From: Gammaproteobacteria bacterium
GTDB lineage: Bacteria; Pseudomonadota; Gammaproteobacteria; JAABTG01
Length of the DNA stretch: 64,000 bases
Assembly: GCA_034522055.1 (NCBI GenBank)
Contig: JAXHLS010000006.1
Coordinates: 356,116-420,115 of the forward strand
Direction: 5' to 3'
The position numbers and the translations under genes are program-made. This document shows positions 1 through 9,437 of the stretch, piece after piece (position 1 is the stretch's first letter; each line of letters starts with the position of its first letter). The notes beneath the pieces were generated by a model. It was given only the letters and a program-made list of their open reading frames with translations, was not told the DNA's origin and did not search any database.

Positions 1-2
1 GT

Positions 3-659
3 TTCGACCGCTTCGCCGCCGATGCCGCCCACGAGCTGCGGGCCCCGGTGACTGCGATCCGGAATCAGGCCGAGGCCGGTCTGGCGGTGGCGACGGAGGA
101 TGAGCGACGGCACGCCCTGAAGCAGATCCTCAAGGTATCGAAGAACTGCAGCGAACTGGTGGAACAGGTCCTGTTGCTGGCGCGCCTCGAGGGCGATTGG
201 AACGTGATGATGGACAGCGAACTCGAACTCGAGGCCCTGTCCCGGGATGTCATGAGCGATGTGGCGCCGAAGGCGCTGGTGAAGGGACTCGATCTATCCT
301 TCCGGGGACATGGGCCGGTGTATGTTCGTGGCAATGAGGAACTCATGCGGGTGCTGATCCGCAACCTCCTCGACAACGCCATTCGCTGCACCCCGGCTGG
401 CGGCAGTGTAAAGCTGGATATCAGCGGCGATGCCAACGGTATCCATATGTTCGTGGAGGATACCGGTCCGGGGATACCCGCCAAGAAGCGCAGCCAGGTA
501 TTGCAGCGTTTCTGCCGGCTGCCCGCGGCCGTGGGCGAGGGTTACGGTATCGGGCTGTCCATCGTCGAGCGCATCGCCGAGGTCCATAAGGGACGCGTGC
601 TGCTGGAAGACGGTAGCAGTGGCAGGGGGCTCAAGGTCGGCGTGTGCTTCCGCGCCTGA
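3..659 (+). CDS. Sensor histidine kinase, C-terminal part (5' end outside window)
   Basis: The reading frame is open from the first bases, so the gene begins upstream; 218 codons are visible. It starts inside the dimerisation/phosphoacceptor helix, with the H-box HELRAP holding the histidine to be phosphorylated. The HATPase_c domain follows: N-box around RNLLDNAIRCTP, G1 box DTGPGIP and G2 box GYGIGLSIV. The protein would phosphorylate a response regulator, presumably encoded upstream and out of view. Sensor and membrane segments are not in the window, so the signal is unknown. The G2 box has Tyr and Ile where most family members have Ser/Thr and Leu, a mild variation. It is the last gene before a REP cluster. 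Confidence 0.9.
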   Translation, partial: FDRFAADAAHELRAPVTAIRNQAEAGLAVATEDERRHALKQILKVSKNCSELVEQVLLLARLEGDWNVMMDSELELEALSRDVMSDVAPKALVKGLDLSFRGHGPVYVRGNEELMRVLIRNLLDNAIRCTPAGGSVKLDISGDANGIHMFVEDTGPGIPAKKRSQVLQRFCRLPAAVGEGYGIGLSIVERIAEVHKGRVLLEDGSSGRGLKVGVCFRA

Positions 660-689
660 TGTCCCTCCGGGAACAGGCGGTGGGGGGAT

Positions 690-930
690 ATCTGTAGGTC
701 GGGATTCATCCCGACACCCAACATTGGCGGGATTCATCCCGACATCCAACATTGGGGGTTCCGCCCCGGCGCGGGTGCATGGCATGGCACCGGATGTCGG
801 GATGAATCCCGACCTACATCCGTGCCGTTGGAACGGGCGAGGGGGGGATCTGTAGGTCGGGCTTCAGCCCGACAGCCCGCCGATGGGGGTTCCGCCCCGG
901 TGCGGGTGCATGGCCCGCTTCAGGCCGATG
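690..930. repeat. REP-like palindromes, family A (three to four copies)
   Basis: The gap between the kinase and the chemoreceptor gene is filled by copies of the palindrome GTCGGG(A/C)TxxAxCCCGAC, usually preceded by GTAG or followed by CTAC, in both orientations. Linking sequence such as GGTTCCGCCCCGG(C/T)GCGGGTGCATGG is also repeated. No ORF here has coding character. The same family recurs near 9.4, 10.7-11.1, 50.2, 51.7, 54.3 and 57.8-58 kb. Confidence 0.85.
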
Positions 931-947
931 ATCCGGCTTGCGGGGGG

Positions 948-2894
948 CTAGAAATCGGAGAGGTCGTCGTCGTCCAATGGGATGGCCCTTTCCGCGGCGC
1001 TCTTTTTCCCTGGCCCATGTCGCCCCGGGGACAGTGAGCGTGCGGTCACGGCGTGACGGTGGTTCGGGGCGGGATGCGGTGGCCGCGGAGGGGCGGCCGC
1101 GGAGGGGCCTTCATCTGCGGTCGAGCCGTTGCCGTCGATCAGGATCTCGAGGGCGTGCACGGCACGCGACATCTCGGCGGCCTGGGCCGAGAGTTCTTCG
1201 GCGGCGCTGGCGGATTCCTCGGAGTCGGCGGCATTCTGCTGCACCACCTTGTCCATCTCGGTGGTGGCCGTGTTCACTTGGTCGATACCCCCCGCCTGCT
1301 CCTTGGAGGCGGCGGCGATCTCACCCACGAGGGTGCTTACCGCGATGGAGGAGTCGCGAATCGTCTCCAGCTGTTTCGCCACTTCCCCGGCCATGGTGAC
1401 GCCGTCGCCGGCGATCTTCTGCGACTGTTCGATGAGCTGGCCGGTGTTGCGGGCAGCCTCGGCGGAGCGCTGGGCCAGATTCCTCACTTCCTCGGCCACC
1501 ACGGCGAAACCCTTGCCGGATTCGCCGGCGCGGGCGGCCTCGACGGCGGCGTTGAGTGCCAGGAGGTTGGTTTGAAAAGCGATGTCGTCGATGGTCTTGA
1601 TGATGTTGGAGGTCTGCTTGGCCGAGCTGGCGATCTCCTTGATGACGGCGTTCATGTGCTCCATGGAGGTGACGCCGGAGTTGACGGCATTGACGGTGTC
1701 CTTGATGGAGCGGTCGGCCTGATCGGCGTGGTCGGCGTTCTGGCGGGTCTGGGCGGCCATCTCCTCGAGGGCCGATGAGGTCTCTTCCAGGGATGCGGCC
1801 TGCTCGCTCGCTCCCTCGGCCAGCTGCTGGCTGGCGTCCGCCACCTGATGGGCCGCCTGGGCGACCTGGCCGGCTCCCGAGGACAGACCCGTGATGATGT
1901 GGGTGATGGGCCGGGTAAAGGATTTCGTGATCAGCCAGGCGACGAGGACCACGGCAGCGATGCCGATGAGGGCCACCACCGAGCCGGAGAGCCCCAGGGC
2001 CGACAGGACGGCGGTGCGCTCCCGTTGGGGCACGGCTATGAGCAGCGAGAATTCCCGTACCGGGGTGCCATCGAGGGAGACGCCCAGCCGTTCGAGCCTG
2101 TGGGGGGCGCCGTCGATGCGGGTGTGGCCCGCCTCATCTCGGGAGGACCCCAGGAAGGCCGCGGCGAGATCGTGGTCGAAGGTGGCGCCGTAGACCAGCA
2201 GTCGTTGTCCGGCATAGTGCCGGCTGTCGACCTGGTACTTCGACTTGACGGTGGCGTCGATGGGCTTGTCGCGGTTTTCCATCACCACGGCCGCCTCGGC
2301 GTCGAGCAGGCCCTTTAATTCTTCGAGATTGCGGGATTTGGGGTAGTAGCCGACCTTGAACAGGCCCGCGAAGCGGCCGCCGGCCTCGACCGGGGTGATG
2401 GCATCGAAGCTCAGCAGGCCGGTGGAGGAGGACACATTGACCCCGGCCTCGGCCGTCCTGGACTTGAGGGCATTGCCGAACAGGCGCGTCTTGGACTTGT
2501 CGTCGCCGGACTTCGCGGGATTGTGCCCGCGCACCAGGACGATACCGTGGGCATCCGTCACCTCGATGGTGTTGATGTCCTGGTCCAACTGATGAAGCCG
2601 CTGGAAGAGGGGCGGCAGGATGGCCTGCAGGGCCGTGCTGTCACCCGCCGCTACCGCGGCGGCGATGGCCTCGTCACCGGCGAGAATGTGGGAATAGGTG
2701 GCCAGTTTCTCCACTTTCCCGGCGAAGTAATGGTCGGCCACGCCCTGGAGGACGGAGACCCGTTGTTCGTGAATGGTGTCGAGGGAGCCGGAGGTCCTGA
2801 CGAAGATGATGCCGAGGGTGGACAGGATGACCAGGACCATGAGGGCTCCGACCATCAGCTGCAGCTTCGTCGCCAGTTTGAGTCTGGACGCCAT
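948..2894 (-). CDS. Methyl-accepting chemotaxis protein
   Basis: A 648-residue transmembrane chemoreceptor that would control CheA kinase activity. TM1 lies at about residues 11-31 ([20 protein letters not shown]), followed by a ~270-residue periplasmic region resembling a Cache-type sensor, TM2 at about 305-325 ([17 protein letters not shown]), a HAMP segment and a long coiled-coil signalling domain. The conserved hairpin tip is present ([20 protein letters not shown], then [16 protein letters not shown]). The C-terminus ends in an acidic, aromatic tail (DDDDLSDF), which could be a docking tail for adaptation enzymes; that is inference. The ligand cannot be read from sequence. The gene is alone, flanked by repeats on both sides, with no che genes nearby. 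Confidence 0.95.
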   Translation of the reverse strand: MASRLKLATKLQLMVGALMVLVILSTLGIIFVRTSGSLDTIHEQRVSVLQGVADHYFAGKVEKLATYSHILAGDEAIAAAVAAGDSTALQAILPPLFQRLHQLDQDINTIEVTDAHGIVLVRGHNPAKSGDDKSKTRLFGNALKSRTAEAGVNVSSSTGLLSFDAITPVEAGGRFAGLFKVGYYPKSRNLEELKGLLDAEAAVVMENRDKPIDATVKSKYQVDSRHYAGQRLLVYGATFDHDLAAAFLGSSRDEAGHTRIDGAPHRLERLGVSLDGTPVREFSLLIAVPQRERTAVLSALGLSGSVVALIGIAAVVLVAWLITKSFTRPITHIITGLSSGAGQVAQAAHQVADASQQLAEGASEQAASLEETSSALEEMAAQTRQNADHADQADRSIKDTVNAVNSGVTSMEHMNAVIKEIASSAKQTSNIIKTIDDIAFQTNLLALNAAVEAARAGESGKGFAVVAEEVRNLAQRSAEAARNTGQLIEQSQKIAGDGVTMAGEVAKQLETIRDSSIAVSTLVGEIAAASKEQAGGIDQVNTATTEMDKVVQQNAADSEESASAAEELSAQAAEMSRAVHALEILIDGNGSTADEGPSAAAPPRPPHPAPNHRHAVTARSLSPGRHGPGKKSAAERAIPLDDDDLSDF

Positions 2895-3071
2895 GGTGTT
2901 CCCTCATATGTGGTCTTGTGATGATTCCCCGTTTCCTAAGTCGTCATGGCATGAGAAAACTTTATGACGAGTTACATTCGTCATGCCGGGCTTGACCCGG
3001 CATCCAGTTAACAGGGTTGAATCGTGCGCGGGGCCGGGGATCACTTCACCGTTTCTGCCCGCGAGTCTCCC

Positions 3072-3214
3072 CTGCCAATTGGATGGTGGGTCCGCTGCGC
3101 TTGACCCACCCTACGGTGCTGCCAATTGGATGGTGGGTCCGCTGCGCTTGACCCACCCTACGGTGCTGCCAATTGGATGGTGGGTCCGCTGCGCTTGACC
3201 CACCCTACGGTGCT
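3072..3214. repeat. 47-bp tandem repeat, three copies, each a family-B hairpin
   Basis: Three head-to-tail copies with an exact 47-bp period (units begin at 3072, 3119 and 3166). Each unit contains the hairpin GGTGGGTC-cgctgcgctt-GACCCACC. The loop matches the family-B hairpins of the 52-61.7 kb island, where the stem is GGCAGGTC/GACCTGCC instead. The stem therefore changes on both arms while the loop is conserved. Confidence 0.9.
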
Positions 3215-3253
3215 TCGGGTTGACCCTTCCAATCACTCCCGGGCCAGACTCTG

Positions 3254-3341
3254 CCATTTCCCATTTCCCATTTCCCATTTCCCATTTCCCATTTCCCATT
3301 TCCCATTTCCCATTTCCCATTTCCCATTTCCCATTTCCCAT
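3254..3341. repeat. Heptamer tandem array (CCCATTT)n
   Basis: About 12 consecutive copies of the 7-bp unit CCCATTT lie just downstream of the transglycosylase stop codon. Such arrays are prone to slippage. Three other arrays in the window also have a 7-bp period but different units. Confidence 0.95.
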
Positions 3342-3343
3342 CC

Positions 3344-4000
3344 TCATCCCCCCTCCGCCACCTTACGCGCCGCCTGGCGCTCCAACCCCTGCCGGAACAG
3401 CCCCATCACCTTGCGCACGTAGTGCCGGGTCTCGGGATAGGGTGGGACCTGGTTGTCGAAGCGGGCCACGGCGGTTTCGCCGGCGTTGTAGGCGGCGAGG
3501 GCGAGTTCGAGATTCAGGTAGCGGTCCATGAGTCGGCGCAGGTAGCGGGTCGCGCCCTCGATGTTCTGGGCCGGATCGTTGGGATCGGCGACGCCGAAGG
3601 CGCGGGCGGTGTCGGGCATGAGCTGCATGAGGCCCATGGCCCCGGCGCTGGACAGGGCATCGGGGTTGTAACCCGACTCGGCGGTGATGACGGCATCGAT
3701 GAGGGCCTGATTGAGGCCGTGGCGGCGGGCGGCGGCGTCCACCAGGGGCCAGAAGCGGGCGCGGTTCTCGGGCATGGGCCGGACGCGGTCCGGCGACCAG
3801 GCCTTGCGGGTGCGCACGATGAGCTTCCAGTCATCACCCGCGGGCTTGTCCGAGAGGTGGATGACGCCCTGTTCGTCGATGAGGCGGTAGATATCGGCCG
3901 CCACCGGCGCGGCCGCGGCCAGCAGTGCGGGCAGGAGCAGTGCCGGGATGCGGGTGCCCGGTGGTCGGGGGCGTTCCCGGGATCCGGCGGTCCCGATCAT
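3344..4000 (-). CDS. Secreted lytic transglycosylase (SLT domain) with DUF4124 N-terminus
   Basis: A 218-residue exported peptidoglycan lyase. The N-terminus is hydrophobic (IPALLLPALLAAAAPVAA) like a signal peptide. A DUF4124-type segment follows (DIYRLIDEQGVIHLSDKP), then a Slt/MltC-like catalytic domain: ITAESGYNPDALSSAGAMGL with the catalytic Glu in AESGY, the MGLMQLMPDTA motif and the AAYNAGETAV motif. It should cleave the MurNAc-GlcNAc bond to 1,6-anhydro ends. Its start lies 1 bp after the csiV stop (TGAc-ATG), so it is translationally linked to csiV and mfd. A heptamer repeat array begins immediately after the stop. Confidence 0.9.
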   Translation of the reverse strand: MIGTAGSRERPRPPGTRIPALLLPALLAAAAPVAADIYRLIDEQGVIHLSDKPAGDDWKLIVRTRKAWSPDRVRPMPENRARFWPLVDAAARRHGLNQALIDAVITAESGYNPDALSSAGAMGLMQLMPDTARAFGVADPNDPAQNIEGATRYLRRLMDRYLNLELALAAYNAGETAVARFDNQVPPYPETRHYVRKVMGLFRQGLERQAARKVAEGG

Positions 4001-4001
4001 G

Positions 4002-4778
4002 TCACGGGCTAGGAGCGGTAGCCGACGGTTCGTCAGACCGGCCGGTCACGGGCACCGGGGGCTCCGGCTCGGGAAACTTGTAGCGTCGGATCTCGGCGAT
4101 GAGGCCGAAGACGGGGTGGTCCACGTAGTGGATCTCGCCGGAGCGCATGCGCCGGCTCTGGCTGAGGCGAAAGACGGCATTGGCCGGCCGGGGCGCGGCT
4201 GCGCCGCCGTCCGCCGCCGCCGGCGTATCGACCGGGCCTGTCTCATCGGGTCGTCCCGGGGGGATGTCCCGGGCGTAGACCAGGTCGGCGCGGAGATGCA
4301 GGTAACGGGACAGGTGGACCCGCAGGGTTCCTTCCAGCAGCGGCGCTTCGTTGGGCGGGCCGACGCGCACCAGGATGGAGGTGGCGTGCCGCTCGTCGCG
4401 CCCGGCCTGGCGCCAGGCCATGTGGACCAGGGGCTCATAGGTCGATGAACGCCTGAGGGCGCGCACGATGCCCGTGAGCTGGCGTCCACCGGCGGTGGCG
4501 GGGAGGAGGGGCGACATTTTGCCGGCGGCGGTGTCCACCAGGGGCATGCCGTCCGGTGTCAGGGGCACGGCGGCGGTGAGGTCCGGCCGGCCGGGGGCCT
4601 CGGGCCAGATCTCCTCACCGAGTCCCGCGGTCCCCTTATGGGCGAATACCACCACCTCCACCGTGAACCACGGGATAGCGGGGGCATCCTGGGCCGGCGC
4701 GGCCCCGGGCGCCAGCCAGGCCATGACCGCCATGAGCAGGGGAGGGAATCGTCGGGACCTTGCCATGGCGCGGATCAT
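4002..4778 (-). CDS. csiV: CsiV family protein
   Basis: A 258-residue exported protein of the CsiV family, described in Vibrio as a peptidoglycan-binding factor needed with LpoA/PBP1A under stress. A hydrophobic signal segment (LLMAVMAWLAPGAAPAQA-like) is followed by the family opening WFTVEVVVFAHKG. Near the C-terminus are LLEGTLRVHLSRYLHLRADL and FRLSQSRRMRSGEIHYVDHP, both typical of the family. It sits directly downstream of mfd with a 6-bp gap and upstream of a transglycosylase, which fits a role in the cell wall. A second in-frame ATG four codons in (MARSRR) is an equally plausible start. Confidence 0.85.
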   Translation of the reverse strand: MIRAMARSRRFPPLLMAVMAWLAPGAAPAQDAPAIPWFTVEVVVFAHKGTAGLGEEIWPEAPGRPDLTAAVPLTPDGMPLVDTAAGKMSPLLPATAGGRQLTGIVRALRRSSTYEPLVHMAWRQAGRDERHATSILVRVGPPNEAPLLEGTLRVHLSRYLHLRADLVYARDIPPGRPDETGPVDTPAAADGGAAAPRPANAVFRLSQSRRMRSGEIHYVDHPVFGLIAEIRRYKFPEPEPPVPVTGRSDEPSATAPSP

Positions 4779-4784
4779 AACCCG

Positions 4785-7700
4785 TCACGCCACCGCGGTG
4801 GTGGTGAGGCGATCGAAGACCCCTTCCAGGGCGTGGATGCGGCTGTCCAGGTCCGGCATGTCTCCGAGAAGACGCAGGCGGTCGCCGCCCTCGAGACGAA
4901 ACTCGCCGGGGCGGTCCTGGATGAGGTTGATGATGGCCACGGGATCCACGTTGGGCTGCTCGTCGAAGATGATGCGCCCGCCGGCGTTGCCCACGTCCAC
5001 CTTGCGTACGCCCAGAGGCGTCGCCCGGAGCTTGAGCTGGGTGATGCGGAACAGGGTCTGGGTCTGCTCCGGCAGCAGGCCGAAGCGGTCGATCATCTCC
5101 ACCTTGAGGTCCTTTAGGGCCGCCAGGGAGTCGGCGGCGGCGATGCGCTTGTACATGATGAGGCGGGTGTGGACGTCGGGCACGTAGGTCTCGGGGATGA
5201 TGGCCGGGATGTGGAGGTCCACCTCGGTGCCATGGTCCAGCGGGCGGTCGAGCTGAGGACTGCGGCCGGCCTTGAGGGCCGCCACGGCGCGCTCCAGCAG
5301 ATCGGCGTACATGGAGAAGCCCACCTCATGGATCTGGCCGCTCTGGTCCTGGCCCAGCAGTTCGCCGGCGCCGCGGATCTCCAGGTCGTGGGTGGCCAGG
5401 GTGAAGCCCACCCCCAGGTCCTCGAGGGACTCCACCGCCTCCAGCCGCTTCACGGCGTCCGCGGTCATGGCCTTGGGATGGGGCACCAGCAGGTAGGCGT
5501 AGGCGCGGTGGTGGGAGCGCCCCACGCGGCCACGCAACTGGTGGAGCTGGGCCAGGCCGAAGCGGTCGGCGCGGTTGATGACGATGGTGTTGGCGGTGGG
5601 GATGTCGATGCCGGTCTCGATGATGGTGGTGCACACCAGCACGTTGAATCGCCGGTGGTAGAAATCCAGCATCACCCGCTCCAGATCGCGTTCCGGCATC
5701 TGGCCGTGGGCGATGCCCACCGCGGCCTCGGGCACCAGTTCCGCCAGCTCGCGGGCGATGCGCGGGATGGTGTCCACCTCGTTGTGAAGGAAGAACACCT
5801 GGCCGCCGCGCCGCAACTCGCGCTGGCAGGCCTCGCGCACCACGGTGTTGTCCCACTGCTGGACGAAGGTCTTGATGGACAGCCGCTTGGCCGGCGGCGT
5901 GGCGATGAGGGACAGGTCGCGCATGCCCGACATGGCCATGTTGAGGGTGCGGGGGATGGGGGTGGCGGTGAGGGTGAGGATGTCCACCTCCGCCCGCAGG
6001 GCCTTGAAGCGCTCCTTGTGGCGCACCCCGAAACGGTGTTCCTCGTCGATCACCACCAGGCCCAGGTTCTTGAAGTGGATGTCGCTGCCCAGCAGCTTGT
6101 GGGTGCCGATGATGATGTCCACGCGACCGTCCGTCAGGGCCTTGAGGGTGGCCGTCTGTTCCTTCTTGGAACGGAAGCGCGACAGATGTTCGATGCGCAC
6201 CGGCCAGTCGGCGAAGCGGTCACGGAAGTTCTGGTAGTGCTGTTGGGTGAGCAGGGTGGTGGGCACGAGGACGGCGACCTGGCGGCCGCCCTGCACGGCG
6301 ATGAACGCGGCGCGCATGGCCACCTCGGTCTTGCCGAAGCCGACGTCGCCGCACACCAGGCGGTCCATGGGGCGGTCGGCGCGCATGTCGGCCACCACCT
6401 GCTCGATGGCCGTCTGCTGGTCCGGGGTCTCCTCGAAGGGAAAGGCCTGGGCGAAGGCGCGGTAGTGGCCGTCGTCGATGTCGAAGGCATGGCCGGGGCG
6501 GGCGGCGCGGCGGGCCTGGAGGTCCAGCAGCTCGGCGGCCACGTCCCAGGCCTTCTCGGCGGCCTTGCGCCTGGCCTTCTGCCACTGGCCGCTGCCCAGG
6601 CGGTGCAGGGGAGCGGTGTCGGGGTCCGTGCCGGTGTAGCGGCTGATGAGATGCAGCGAGGACACCGGCACGTAGAGCTTGTCGCCGCCGGCGTATTCCA
6701 GGTGCAGGAACTCGTTGGTCATGCCCCCCACGTCCAGGGTGGTGAGGCCGAGGTAGCGGCCGACGCCGTGGTCCTCGTGCACCACGGCGGCGCCCTCCCG
6801 CAACTCCGTGAGGTTACGCACCACCGCCTCGGCGTCCCGCGAGGGTGCGCCGCGGCGCCGGCTCTGGGCGGCGCGGGCACCGAAGAGCTGGGACTCGGTG
6901 ACCACCGCCAGGGGCGGTTCCTCGATGACGACGCCCTGTTCCAGCTCGGCCACTGCGATGGCCAGGGCCATGTCGCCGGCGACGAAGGCCTGCCAGTCCG
7001 CCACCACCTCCGGGCGCAGGCCATTGTCGGCGAAGGTCTCCAGCAGGGCCTCGCGGCGTCCGGCGCTCTCGGCCGCCAGCAGGATGCGCCCGCCGAAGGT
7101 ATCCCGGAAGCGCTTGAAGTGGTCGAGGGGGTCCGGGGCCCGCGCCTCCACCGGCAGGGCGACGGGGGCGCGGGTGGCGAAGTTGGCGGCCTCGGCGGCC
7201 GGGTCCTCGAAGGTGGAGAGGTCGACCCGGGGCAGGCGGTTCAGTCGTGCCTCGATGTCCTCCGGCCCCAGGAACAGGCGCGCGGGCTCGAGGAGGGGTT
7301 GCTCGCGGTCATGGCGGCGGTTCTCGTAGCGCTCCGCGGCCTCCCGCCAGAAGGCCTCCGCACCCGCTGCGGCCTCCCCGAGCACTATCGCCAGGCTGTG
7401 GTCCGGCAGGTAGTCGAACAGAGTCTGGGTGTCATCGAAAAACAGCGGCAGGTAGTACTCCACTCCCGGTGGCGCATGGCCGTTGGAGACATCCCGGTAG
7501 ATGCCGCAGCTGCTGGGGTCGCCCTCGAACTCACGCCGCCAGGCCTGGCGGAAGGTGGCGATGGCGTCCTCGTCCAGGGGGAACTCCCGGGCCGGCAGCA
7601 GGCGGACGGAATCCACCCGCTCCAGTGAACGCTGAGTCTCGGGATCGAACTGGCGCAGGGTCTCGATCTCGTCGTCGAAGAGGTCGATGCGGTAGGGCGC

Positions 7701-8243
7701 GGAACTGCCCATGGGGAAGAGGTCGAAGATGGCGCCCCGCACGGCGAATTCCCCGTGCTCCATCACCTGGCTCACGCAGCGGTAGCCGCTCCTCTCCAGG
7801 CGCTCGCGCATGGACTCCACGTCGAAGCGCTGGCCGCGGTCCAGCACCAGGCTGTGGCCGTCGATGTGGCTGCGGGGCGGCAGGCGCACCATCAGGGTGT
7901 TCGCCGGCACCACCAGCACTCCCCGCTCCAGTCCCGCCAGGCGTACCAGCACCGACAGGCGCTCGGAGATGATGTCCTGGTGGGGCGAGAAGGGGTCGTA
8001 GGGCAGGGTCTCCCAGTCCGGAAAATGCAGCACCGGCAGGTCGTCATCGGCGTCGCCGAAGAAGCGTATCTCCGCCTCCAGGCGCGCCGCCGCCAGGGAA
8101 TCCGGCGCCACCACCAGCAATGGGCCGTTGTGCTCCGCGGCGGCGCGGGCAATGGCCAGGCCGCCGGCACCGCCGTACAGCCGGCTCCAGTGGACCGGAT
8201 GGCCGGCGCGGTCCGGGCTCGGGGGATAAAATGGATTCAGCAC
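4785..8243 (-). CDS. mfd: Transcription-repair coupling factor Mfd
   Basis: At 1152 residues this is the usual Mfd length. It displaces stalled RNA polymerase from lesions and recruits UvrA. The N-terminal third is the UvrB-like module. The CarD-like RNA-polymerase interaction domain lies around residues 470-540 (AAVVHEDHGVGRYLGL). The superfamily 2 translocase has Walker A GDVGFGKTEVAM near 632, the DEEH box VVIDEEHRFG near 730 and the motif VI segment QLRGRVGRSHHRAYAYLL. The TRCF C-terminal domain closes the protein. It follows a CDGSH gene by 31 bp and precedes csiV by 6 bp, so all four genes may share a transcript. Confidence 0.98.
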   Translation of the reverse strand: MLNPFYPPSPDRAGHPVHWSRLYGGAGGLAIARAAAEHNGPLLVVAPDSLAAARLEAEIRFFGDADDDLPVLHFPDWETLPYDPFSPHQDIISERLSVLVRLAGLERGVLVVPANTLMVRLPPRSHIDGHSLVLDRGQRFDVESMRERLERSGYRCVSQVMEHGEFAVRGAIFDLFPMGSSAPYRIDLFDDEIETLRQFDPETQRSLERVDSVRLLPAREFPLDEDAIATFRQAWRREFEGDPSSCGIYRDVSNGHAPPGVEYYLPLFFDDTQTLFDYLPDHSLAIVLGEAAAGAEAFWREAAERYENRRHDREQPLLEPARLFLGPEDIEARLNRLPRVDLSTFEDPAAEAANFATRAPVALPVEARAPDPLDHFKRFRDTFGGRILLAAESAGRREALLETFADNGLRPEVVADWQAFVAGDMALAIAVAELEQGVVIEEPPLAVVTESQLFGARAAQSRRRGAPSRDAEAVVRNLTELREGAAVVHEDHGVGRYLGLTTLDVGGMTNEFLHLEYAGGDKLYVPVSSLHLISRYTGTDPDTAPLHRLGSGQWQKARRKAAEKAWDVAAELLDLQARRAARPGHAFDIDDGHYRAFAQAFPFEETPDQQTAIEQVVADMRADRPMDRLVCGDVGFGKTEVAMRAAFIAVQGGRQVAVLVPTTLLTQQHYQNFRDRFADWPVRIEHLSRFRSKKEQTATLKALTDGRVDIIIGTHKLLGSDIHFKNLGLVVIDEEHRFGVRHKERFKALRAEVDILTLTATPIPRTLNMAMSGMRDLSLIATPPAKRLSIKTFVQQWDNTVVREACQRELRRGGQVFFLHNEVDTIPRIARELAELVPEAAVGIAHGQMPERDLERVMLDFYHRRFNVLVCTTIIETGIDIPTANTIVINRADRFGLAQLHQLRGRVGRSHHRAYAYLLVPHPKAMTADAVKRLEAVESLEDLGVGFTLATHDLEIRGAGELLGQDQSGQIHEVGFSMYADLLERAVAALKAGRSPQLDRPLDHGTEVDLHIPAIIPETYVPDVHTRLIMYKRIAAADSLAALKDLKVEMIDRFGLLPEQTQTLFRITQLKLRATPLGVRKVDVGNAGGRIIFDEQPNVDPVAIINLIQDRPGEFRLEGGDRLRLLGDMPDLDSRIHALEGVFDRLTTTAVA

Positions 8244-8274
8244 TGGATCTAGGGGCTGATAGCTGCGGGTTGCG

Positions 8275-8517
8275 TCAGGGCTGCAATCCCTTGTGGCTGC
8301 CGTCGCAGTAAGGTGGAGTGGCCGTCTGCTTGCAGGCGCAGTAGCCGCGCTTGCGCTGCTCGGTCACGGTGAACATCAACGGCGTGATGTCCGTGCCCGC
8401 ATGGGAGCCGTCACAAAACGGTTGGTTGCGGGAGCGGCCACAGGCGCACCAGAAATAGTCGCCGGGCTCGAGTTCCAGCACGTAAGGCGTGGTGCCGGCA
8501 CAACGGGGGTCGGGCAT
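8275..8517 (-). CDS. Small double-CDGSH iron-sulfur protein
   Basis: An 80-residue protein with two CDGSH-type 2Fe-2S sites: CACGRSRNQPFCDGSH and CACKQTATPPYCDGSH, each giving three Cys and one His ligand. Bacterial members are small redox or cluster-transfer proteins of uncertain role. No signal peptide or membrane segment is present, so it should be cytoplasmic. A good Shine-Dalgarno (AGGAGGATGAAATG in transcript sense) supports this start. It is the first gene of the apparent run leading into mfd. Confidence 0.92.
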   Translation of the reverse strand: MPDPRCAGTTPYVLELEPGDYFWCACGRSRNQPFCDGSHAGTDITPLMFTVTEQRKRGYCACKQTATPPYCDGSHKGLQP

Positions 8518-8793
8518 TTCATCCTCCTGTATGGCATCGCGATGGGGTCTCGAGGAGCGGGATCTTAGCAGGATGGGACGGTGGAAAGCCCCTGCCGGGA
8601 GGATGAAATGCCAATTTTTAATTTTTAATTTTTAATTGCTGTGGCGCGTCGCTGCGCTTGCGCCTCTCTTTTAAGTGAAACTGACTGATTGAACCGCTTG
8701 CCCGGACATTAAACGATGGCCTTGGGGTTCAAGGACTTGCGAGCGCCAGCGAGCGCATTAATTAAAAATTCAAAATTCGTGCAGCGTAAGGCG
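8518..8793. other. AT-rich intergenic region with heptamer array
   Basis: Contains the CDGSH leader, a (TTTTTAA)n heptamer array and a second AT-rich patch near 8757-8780 (ATTAAAAATTCAAAATTCG) of the kind seen after the Uma2 genes at 52.9, 58.8 and 63.9 kb. No gene seen. Confidence 0.7.
8612..8638. repeat. Heptamer tandem array (TTTTTAA)n
   Basis: Three to four copies of a 7-bp unit, ending in TAATTG. On the other strand it reads CAATTAAAAATTAAAA..., similar to the AT-rich motif that ends the 3' block of the Uma2 island. Confidence 0.8.
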
Positions 8794-9369
8794 CTAGCGT
8801 ATTTCTTCGATGGTGAAATGCTTCTCCGGTACCTGCGGGATCAGCAGCGCGTAGCCTTGCTGCTGCCAGTGGACCAGCTCGGTCATGGCGGACGGCGCCA
8901 CTTCGATGAAGTCCTGGAGATCCGCCGGCGTGTAGCCGTAATCCTCCGCCGCCAGCCCGCATACTCTGAATTTGACGCCCAACTGGGCGTAGTATTTCAT
9001 GCGGTCCACGATGGTCTTGTACTTGTCATAGTTCCGATTGGCAACGGTGACCAGCTCGGTGCCATGGATGACCACCACGATGTTCATGAACTCCGGCGCC
9101 ATGCCGTAGGGCTCTTCCATCAGCGGGTTGATGAAGGCACGTAGCCAGTGCAGGGCACCGGCGGCCTTCTCGGGACGGTCGAAGTAGAATTCGACGACCA
9201 CCTTGGGGTCTTCGTAGGGCGGTTCCACCACGGTGGCACCGCCGCCTTCCGCGCGGGCCCCGGGAAGGGCGGCCAGCAGCAGGGTGAGAACCACAAGCGA
9301 GCGCCGGAGCCAAGACGCCGCCAGTGGCGACCGCAGTGCCGCGGTGTGTCCGATGCCGGATATCTTCAT
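8794..9369 (-). CDS. Exported DsrE/DsrF-like protein
   Basis: A 191-residue protein with a signal peptide at residues about 20-40 (RRSLVVLTLLLAALPGARA) and a DsrE-like fold afterwards: VVVEFYFDRPEKAAGALHWLR, NIVVVIHGTELVTVANRNYDKY, YYAQLGVKFRVCGLAAEDYGY. A Cys sits at the position after the central strand (FRVCGLA), where cytoplasmic DsrE/TusD proteins carry the active Cys. Secreted members of this family are common in sulfur-oxidising bacteria but their function is unproven. A strong ribosome site (GGAGAGTAACGCCC-ATG) fixes the start. The promoter region is interrupted by an IS110 element inserted 55 bp upstream of the start codon. Confidence 0.8.
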   Translation of the reverse strand: MKISGIGHTAALRSPLAASWLRRSLVVLTLLLAALPGARAEGGGATVVEPPYEDPKVVVEFYFDRPEKAAGALHWLRAFINPLMEEPYGMAPEFMNIVVVIHGTELVTVANRNYDKYKTIVDRMKYYAQLGVKFRVCGLAAEDYGYTPADLQDFIEVAPSAMTELVHWQQQGYALLIPQVPEKHFTIEEIR

Positions 9370-9437
9370 GGGCGTTACTCTCCCCGAGGGCGCCGTCCGT
9401 TCGGTGTCGGGCTGAAGCCCGACCTTGTATGTTGGAG

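Larger units (their letters stand above)
2895..3343. other. Gene-free repeat region
   Basis: About 450 bp without a credible gene. It holds the chemoreceptor leader, one family-C hairpin (TCATGCCGGGCTTGACCCGGCATCCA type, about 2979-3006), a triple 47-bp tandem repeat and a heptamer array, the last two listed separately. ORFs in this stretch are translations of the repeats. Confidence 0.8.

Noticed and set aside
5169..7628. 819-codon open frame antisense to mfd
   Set aside because: It mirrors mfd on the other strand; the composition is a G/H/V-rich shadow of a high-GC gene and has no domain.
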